Positions 59,508 through 64,000 of a stretch of DNA of 64,000 nucleotides are shown here, piece after piece. The notes beneath the pieces were generated by a model that saw nothing but the letters and a program-made list of their open reading frames with translations, was not told the origin of the DNA and did not search any database. This DNA is from Capsicum annuum (Eukaryota; Streptophyta; Magnoliopsida; Solanales; Solanaceae). Within the stretch, counting starts at the first letter, position 1; each line of letters starts with the position of its first letter. The position numbers and the translations under genes are program-made. Location of the stretch: assembly GCF_002878395.1 (NCBI RefSeq), contig NC_061120.1:99663124-99727123 (forward strand). Reading direction: 5' to 3'.

Positions 59508-59819
59508 TGGTATCAGAAATTTAGGTTCAAGGTCAATTAGGAGTCTACAAAGCCGTGTCGATTAGAGTCTCTTTTAAGGGTGTGTAGCGCTCTACACTCA
59601 TAAGAGAGAGGCTACAAGGCATTTAGGAATGTTTCTTTCTTTTTTTCTATTTTCAAGCTTGGAGTCTAAGTCATGGAATCTTCTCTAATCCCTATTTGTT
59701 TGATTTTCAGATCATGCGTCGACGATCTGATAAGCACAGAAACTCCTCTGAACTAATTGGGTATGATGTTGATGGGACATGCTCTACCCATGGGTCCATA
59801 CTCGATCTAGGGGTCCAGT
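59508..59819 (+). pseudogene. Primer site, leader and gag start of the 57.1-kb element, interrupted
   Basis: TGGTATCAGAAAT at 59508-59520 is a near-canonical Met-type primer site. A leader follows (GTGTGTAGCGCTCTACACTCAT near 59580-59601, itself an inverted repeat). The gag start is MRRRSDKHRNSSELIGYDVD at about 59714-59775. At 59820 an Athila-like LTR begins; the 5 bp before it (CCAGT) are the candidate target duplication, but the other end is not in the window. Confidence 0.7.
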
Positions 59820-61250
59820 TGATGAGTGGTGATTTTACCACTCATTTGCACCAAACATTTATGGACACTACCATTTTTTGTATTAGAAAATGAGACATCA
59901 CCATGATTTATATGCACTAATATCTACATTTTGCAGGTGTATCATTGAGAAGGTAAAAATATGTGGATTGGAGCTAAAAAGGGATCAAATAGAAGCAAAA
60001 GGAGAGAAGCTGGAGACCTGGAGAAGTTCAGGCTTAGTTAACGTGACCGCAGTCCTTTGGCTGCCGTTGCGGTCAGTCCAGGTGATCAGCATAATGCTAT
60101 CGCGGAGCACAACCGTGATCACTTAGCCACAATAGCGGTCAAACCTACGCGATCGCGATACAATGGGAATATGCCCCAGGGTTATTTTGTAAAATTGCAT
60201 AGACGAATCCCAAACCATATATAGGCAAAAATCCTTTCTTCTTTGGATATTGCTTACCTCATAGATATTTTTGAATTGAAAGCAAGAAACCGTAATTGGG
60301 CAAGTGTGTAACTACTTGTGGAGGCTTAATTTCTTGGTATTTTGTTAAGAATGAATGATTTGGATAATCCTCATGGTATATCTTTCTTTACCATTTTCAT
60401 GAGTAGATAAGTAAATTAATCTTTGGATTATGTTGAGCTAAACCATAATTGTGTATGGGTGTTGTTGTATTTGCATGATTCTTTGTTGTTGAGTATGGAT
60501 TCCACCATTCCTTGAATTTATGAGTTGGAATTTGTGGATGAAAATCCCAAATCTCCAAATGGGTTTGATAGGTGAAAACCCCAAACTTTAAAAAACCCTT
60601 CATCATCCTTGAAAGAGAGATGAAGGTGATCTTGAGGTAACCCAGAACATCCTTGAAAGAGGGTTATAGGGGGGTAAAGCAATGGTGGACAATTGAGCCT
60701 AAGAATTACTACCTTTTGCAATCTTATAAATAAGTGTGTTTGGAGTGTAAATTATGTCAAGAGAATTATCCTAGAAATAGGGATGCTTGATTGAGGTTTT
60801 GGGTGATTATGAATTGCACACTTGTTAGGTGCTCAATATAGCCAATGGGTAAAATCATTGTGGTTTTATTGAAAGATTGATCAAAATGACGTTTGACCTA
60901 GCCTATCCTTTAGTTAACAACTAAGCTTCATGATAAACCATCATCAACCCCCATGTTTTACCTTTAGGTAGACAGAATCCCAAGATCTCCTCAAATCTTG
61001 ATTTTAAATCAAAAGTATTACATTTGTGCATGGTTAGTTGAAAATCGTTACATCAACACTCCCAAATGAAATCCCCCATTTATTTTACAAGTCGTGTTTA
61101 TTATCAATCTGGGTAACCTTTTAGTAATTAGAGCACCCATAGGACTTGAAATTTAAAATTCACTCCTTATGGATTCGACCCCAACTCTAGTTGGGTTATT
61201 GATAACGAACGCCTCACCCCTCAAACATGGGAGTGAGTTGAGCGTTATCA
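59820..61250 (+). repeat. Athila-like 5' LTR
   Basis: Starts TGATGAGTGG and ends GCGTTATCA, 1431 bp, with a primer site 4 nt later. A perfect hairpin (GAGTGGT-GATTTT-ACCACTC, 59823-59842) sits at the left terminus. U3 at 60035-60165 is a GC-rich array of GACCGCAGT / TTGCGGTCA / GCGATCGCGA words. TATATAGGC at 60214-60222 is the likely TATA box. Confidence 0.8.
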
Positions 61251-61437
61251 TAATGGTGTCATTCCCGAGGACTGAAATATAGACTTCACTTGTGCAGTGT
61301 GATTCTTATATGGGAATACCTGGGGTGGTATAATTTACTTTATTTATTATTTTTAAATTTTTTTCTAGGTGATTGATGTGTTAATGGAACAATAAGTGAT
61401 AATGCAAGCAACATGGTCCCCTTTGATAGTCCGCTAG

Positions 61438-62420
61438 ATGATGAAGGCCAACTTAATAAAGCAGGACAAAAAAGTGCAATCTGTATCCCACCAACTAATG
61501 GGAACAGTCTTCCATGTGACTAGCGTCATGCCTCATATGTTGCAAATGAAAGGATTGTATGGGGGTCAAGCCTTTGAGGACCCAAATATCCATTTGAAGA
61601 ATTTCATAGAAGTGTGTGCGCCATTCAATATAGCACACATTACTCAAGAATCTATTCAGCTTAGCCGCTTCCCGTTCTCACTAACGGGTGAGGCGGTTTT
61701 ATGGCTCCGCTTACTTCCACCCGACTCAATTACATCTTGGGACGAGCTTACTATGGTGTTTCTTGATAGATACTTCCCACTATCTAAAATGCTTAAAAAT
61801 TGGGACAAGATTGTGAATTTTCGGTAAATGAATGTAGAGTCTTGTTTGAAGCTTGGAAATGATGTAATGGAAAATTGGCCCAATGCCCAAATCATGAAGT
61901 CCCAGAGAAGATGCTTCTTGAGATCTTCTACCCTGCCCTTGATCTATTAAGCAAAACGGAGGTGGATAATGCGGAGGGTGGTTCCATAGTGAAGATGCAC
62001 CACCATGCGGCCTTTTTATTGATCGAAGAAGTTTCAAAGCAAAATCGGGGTTGGCATACCCGAGATACCGAAGCTCCAAATATCCCTTCCACTACTTCCA
62101 TGATTGATAATGAACAAAGAAAGAAGAATGAAGAGAAGGACGAGACTATGGAAAAAATGATGACCCAACTTGAACTCTTGACAAATCATGTTATGGGTGC
62201 ACCCGCGAAAGTGGTAAACTCTGTAGCATCAAAATCTTATGAAGATGATGAAGAAGCAAAGAAATTGGATGAGGAAATTTGGTATTTGGCTGACTACTCG
62301 GGGGTTCTCGCCCTGACTATCAAAGGCAAGGTGGGAATCAAGGTTGGATAGACCGCGATCGGGATAGAGGTTGGAGAGATTGTGAGTGTGATTATGACTA
62401 CTATTTTCCCCTCATGATCG
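61438..62420 (+). pseudogene. Athila-like gag, broken
   Basis: The open stretch 61438-61827 (129 codons) holds MLQMKGLYGGQAFEDPNIHL and the gag core LSRFPFSLTGEAVLWLRLLP, DSITSWDELTMVFLDRYFPL. A stop at 61825 and a frameshift near 61870 lead to 61875-62351, with the C-terminal gag part (FYPALDLLSKTEVDNAEGG, then a coiled-coil-like lysine/glutamate-rich stretch to MMTQLELLTNHVMG). A further frameshift near 62330 precedes a basic DRDRGWRDCE-like end. Gag would form the particle. Confidence 0.82.
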
Positions 62421-62614
62421 AGCTAAGGCCAAGGAGTCAAGTGCCATCGACCCCGAAAAATTCAAGACCAAGGATGTGTTAGCAAGAATAAAGAGTGGAA
62501 TGTACGTACAAAATGGTCCGTGAGTTGAAAGGTGACCTCTCTCAACGATCTCAAACCGCGGTGTCTCACTCCACCTCTATCAAGCAATTGGAAACCTAAA
62601 TTGGGAAAATCTCC

Positions 62615-63540
62615 ATGCAACTAAATTCTAGGCCTAGAGATGGACTCCCTAGTGACACGATTTCTAATCCAAAGAATGATGCTCAAGTTCTAGCAATTGT
62701 CACAAGGAGTGGAAAGACACTTGATGAACCCTCTAAAGGAGGCTTGAGTGAGAAAATGCCAAAACCTAAAGCAAAGGAGGTGTTACCTCAAAGTCAAGAA
62801 GAAAATGATGAGAAGGAAACCGATAAAAGTGACAAAGAGGTGGTTGAGATTAAAAGGCCACAAAGTGAACCAAGGCCCACAATCGAAGTTCTTCCTTCAT
62901 TCGCTCAACGATTGCATAAAAAAAAGGAAGATGACAAATTGAGGAAGTTTATGGAAAAACGTAGCAATCTATCCATAAATATTCCATTACTCGAGGCGAT
63001 CCAAGAGATCCCTGGATATGCTAAGTTAATGAAAAAATTAATGTCCAAAAATAAGTTTGTTGAAGGTGACACCATTAAGGTCACTCATGGGTGTAGTGAA
63101 ATAATGGATAGTAAGGTTGCGGAAATGAAAGATGACCCCAGAGCATTCACTATTCCTTGTACAATTGGGATGCATGAGTTTTCAAAAGCTCTATGTGACC
63201 TTGGTGCTAGCATCAACTTAATGCCTTTTGTTATCTCCAGGAATCTCAGATTGGATGCCCCTACACCGACCTCTATGCAATTTCTAATGGTGGACCAGTC
63301 CATCAAAAGGCTGGTGGCAATTTTGTTCGATGTCCTTGTTAAAGTGGAAAAATTTATACTTCCGGAGGACTTTATGATATTGAATTGTGAAATGGATCAA
63401 TAGGTACCTATCATCCTTGGTCGTCCTTTCGTGGCCACCGAAAGGGCCATTGTCGATTTAAAGGTAGGGGAAATGAATTTTAGTGTGCAAGAGAAAAAGG
63501 TCTCTTTCAAAATTTGCGAGACAAAGAAACAAACTTAGTG
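62615..63540 (+). pseudogene. Athila-like protease with N-terminal linker, nearly open
   Basis: An open frame of 262 codons (62615-63403) contains a charged linker (KKKEDDKLRKFMEKRSNLSI), IPLLEAIQEIPGYAKLMKKL and the active site IPCTIGMHEFSKALCDLGAS near 63145-63210. DLGAS is intact, unlike the DLGAR copy near 11170. The TAG at 63401 falls before VPIILGRPFVATERAIVDLK (63404-63463), which remains in frame. It is the most nearly intact protease in the window. Confidence 0.82.
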
Positions 63541-63590
63541 TTGAACCATACTACTCGTGATATTCATCAATTCGGTGTCCAATACTTGCT

Positions 63591-64000
63591 TTTCCTTTAT
63601 CTCAACAACAAGAGATAACTAAGATAACGAATGCACAAATACACCACCCTCCTCGGAGTCCGCAAGTTAAACTCCAAGATTATCTAAGCAGTGAATGTCA
63701 TTCACCAATTCTCGCTTGTCCTTATCCACATGGGCTAAACTCCCGATGGACAAATGGCTAAGATTATCGGCGACTACATTGGCGTTATCAGGATGGAAAT
63801 GAAGACTCATGTCATAGTCTTTCAACAACTCGAGCCACCTTCTTTGCCGAAGATTCGACTCCTTTTGAGTAAACACATACTGAAGGCTCTTATGATCGAA
63901 AAAGATGTCGACATGAACACCATAGAGATAATGTCACTAAATCTTCAAAGCAACGACCACAACTAATAATTCTAAGTCATGAGTAGGGTAGTTCTTTTCC
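63591..64000 (-). pseudogene. Tekay-like RNase H / integrase start, fragment
   Basis: On the minus strand a 69-codon open piece (63876-63667) reads [40 protein letters not shown], then [16 protein letters not shown], the RNase H end and start of the RNase H-integrase linker. Upstream (63960-63880) [20 protein letters not shown] carries the last RNase H acidic residue. Matches 39465-39240 (-) and 45690-45900 (+). It continues beyond the window. Confidence 0.82.

Larger units (their letters stand above)
61254..63590 (+). mobile_element. Athila-like internal region (gag, protease), 3'-truncated
   Basis: Primer site TGGTGTCATTCCCGAGGA (61254-61271), gag and protease on the plus strand. It ends near 63590, where a minus-strand Tekay-like fragment begins; RT, integrase and the 3' LTR are missing. 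It is better preserved than the Athila-like element at 9-15 kb. Confidence 0.87.

Noticed and set aside
62748..62942. Basic 64-codon ORF
   Set aside because: An alternative frame inside the well-supported Athila-like protease linker at 62615-63403.

Overview
The window is repeat-rich plant nuclear DNA, probably heterochromatic. I found no intact host gene, rRNA, CRISPR array or convincing functional tRNA. The evidence is a nest of LTR retrotransposons of plant type (Athila-like Ty3/gypsy with tRNA-Asp-like primer sites, and chromodomain-bearing Del/Tekay-like Ty3/gypsy with initiator tRNA-Met-like primer sites), a decayed RTE-type LINE tail, a tRNA-like (possible SINE) head, and an endogenous pararetrovirus. 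The element mix and AT-rich composition would suit a Solanaceae genome, but that is an inference.

Layout. 1-6669 is an endogenous caulimovirid read on the minus strand: capsid 3' half, protease-RT-RNase H, two duplicated small ORFs, an uncharacterised ORF, the intergenic region with primer site, then the movement protein running off the left edge. It abuts a (TAA)n tract inside a minus-strand Tekay-like LTR fragment (6670-7380). About 7432-14790 is a 3'-truncated Athila-like element (+). 14790-17100 is a decayed Tekay-like piece (-). 17300-18704 holds the tRNA-like head, the LINE tail and unassigned sequence. 18705-32400 is a Tekay-like element with a perfect AAATC target duplication. Its 5' LTR is split by a complete 6.0-kb non-autonomous LTR element (19799-25808, target duplication ATGAC), and its integrase is split by an unidentified piece of about 0.7 kb. 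32406-34739 is a truncated Tekay-like LTR plus leader. 34740-35153 is an LTR fragment of another family. 35154-39525 is the 3' part of a Tekay-like element (-), followed by a fragment of another gypsy integrase (-) to 40755. 40756-47347 is a Tekay-like element (+) without its 3' LTR. 47348-47850 is an LTR fragment. 47850-52440 is a Tekay-like element whose 5' LTR is fused straight to integrase. 52666-57141 is a second, RT-less LTR element with a Tyr/Asp/Glu-rich ORF. 57142-59819 is a Tekay-like LTR and gag start, cut by an Athila-like element (59820-63590). A minus-strand RNase H fragment ends the window.

Nothing here looks able to move: every pol frame has stops or frameshifts, and several catalytic residues are altered. 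The most interesting signals are the polycistronic gene packing and tandemly duplicated small ORFs of the pararetrovirus, its junction with a trinucleotide tract, the nested insertion with a paralogous empty site, and the family-specific short-word repeat arrays that recur in the U3 part of several unrelated LTR families.
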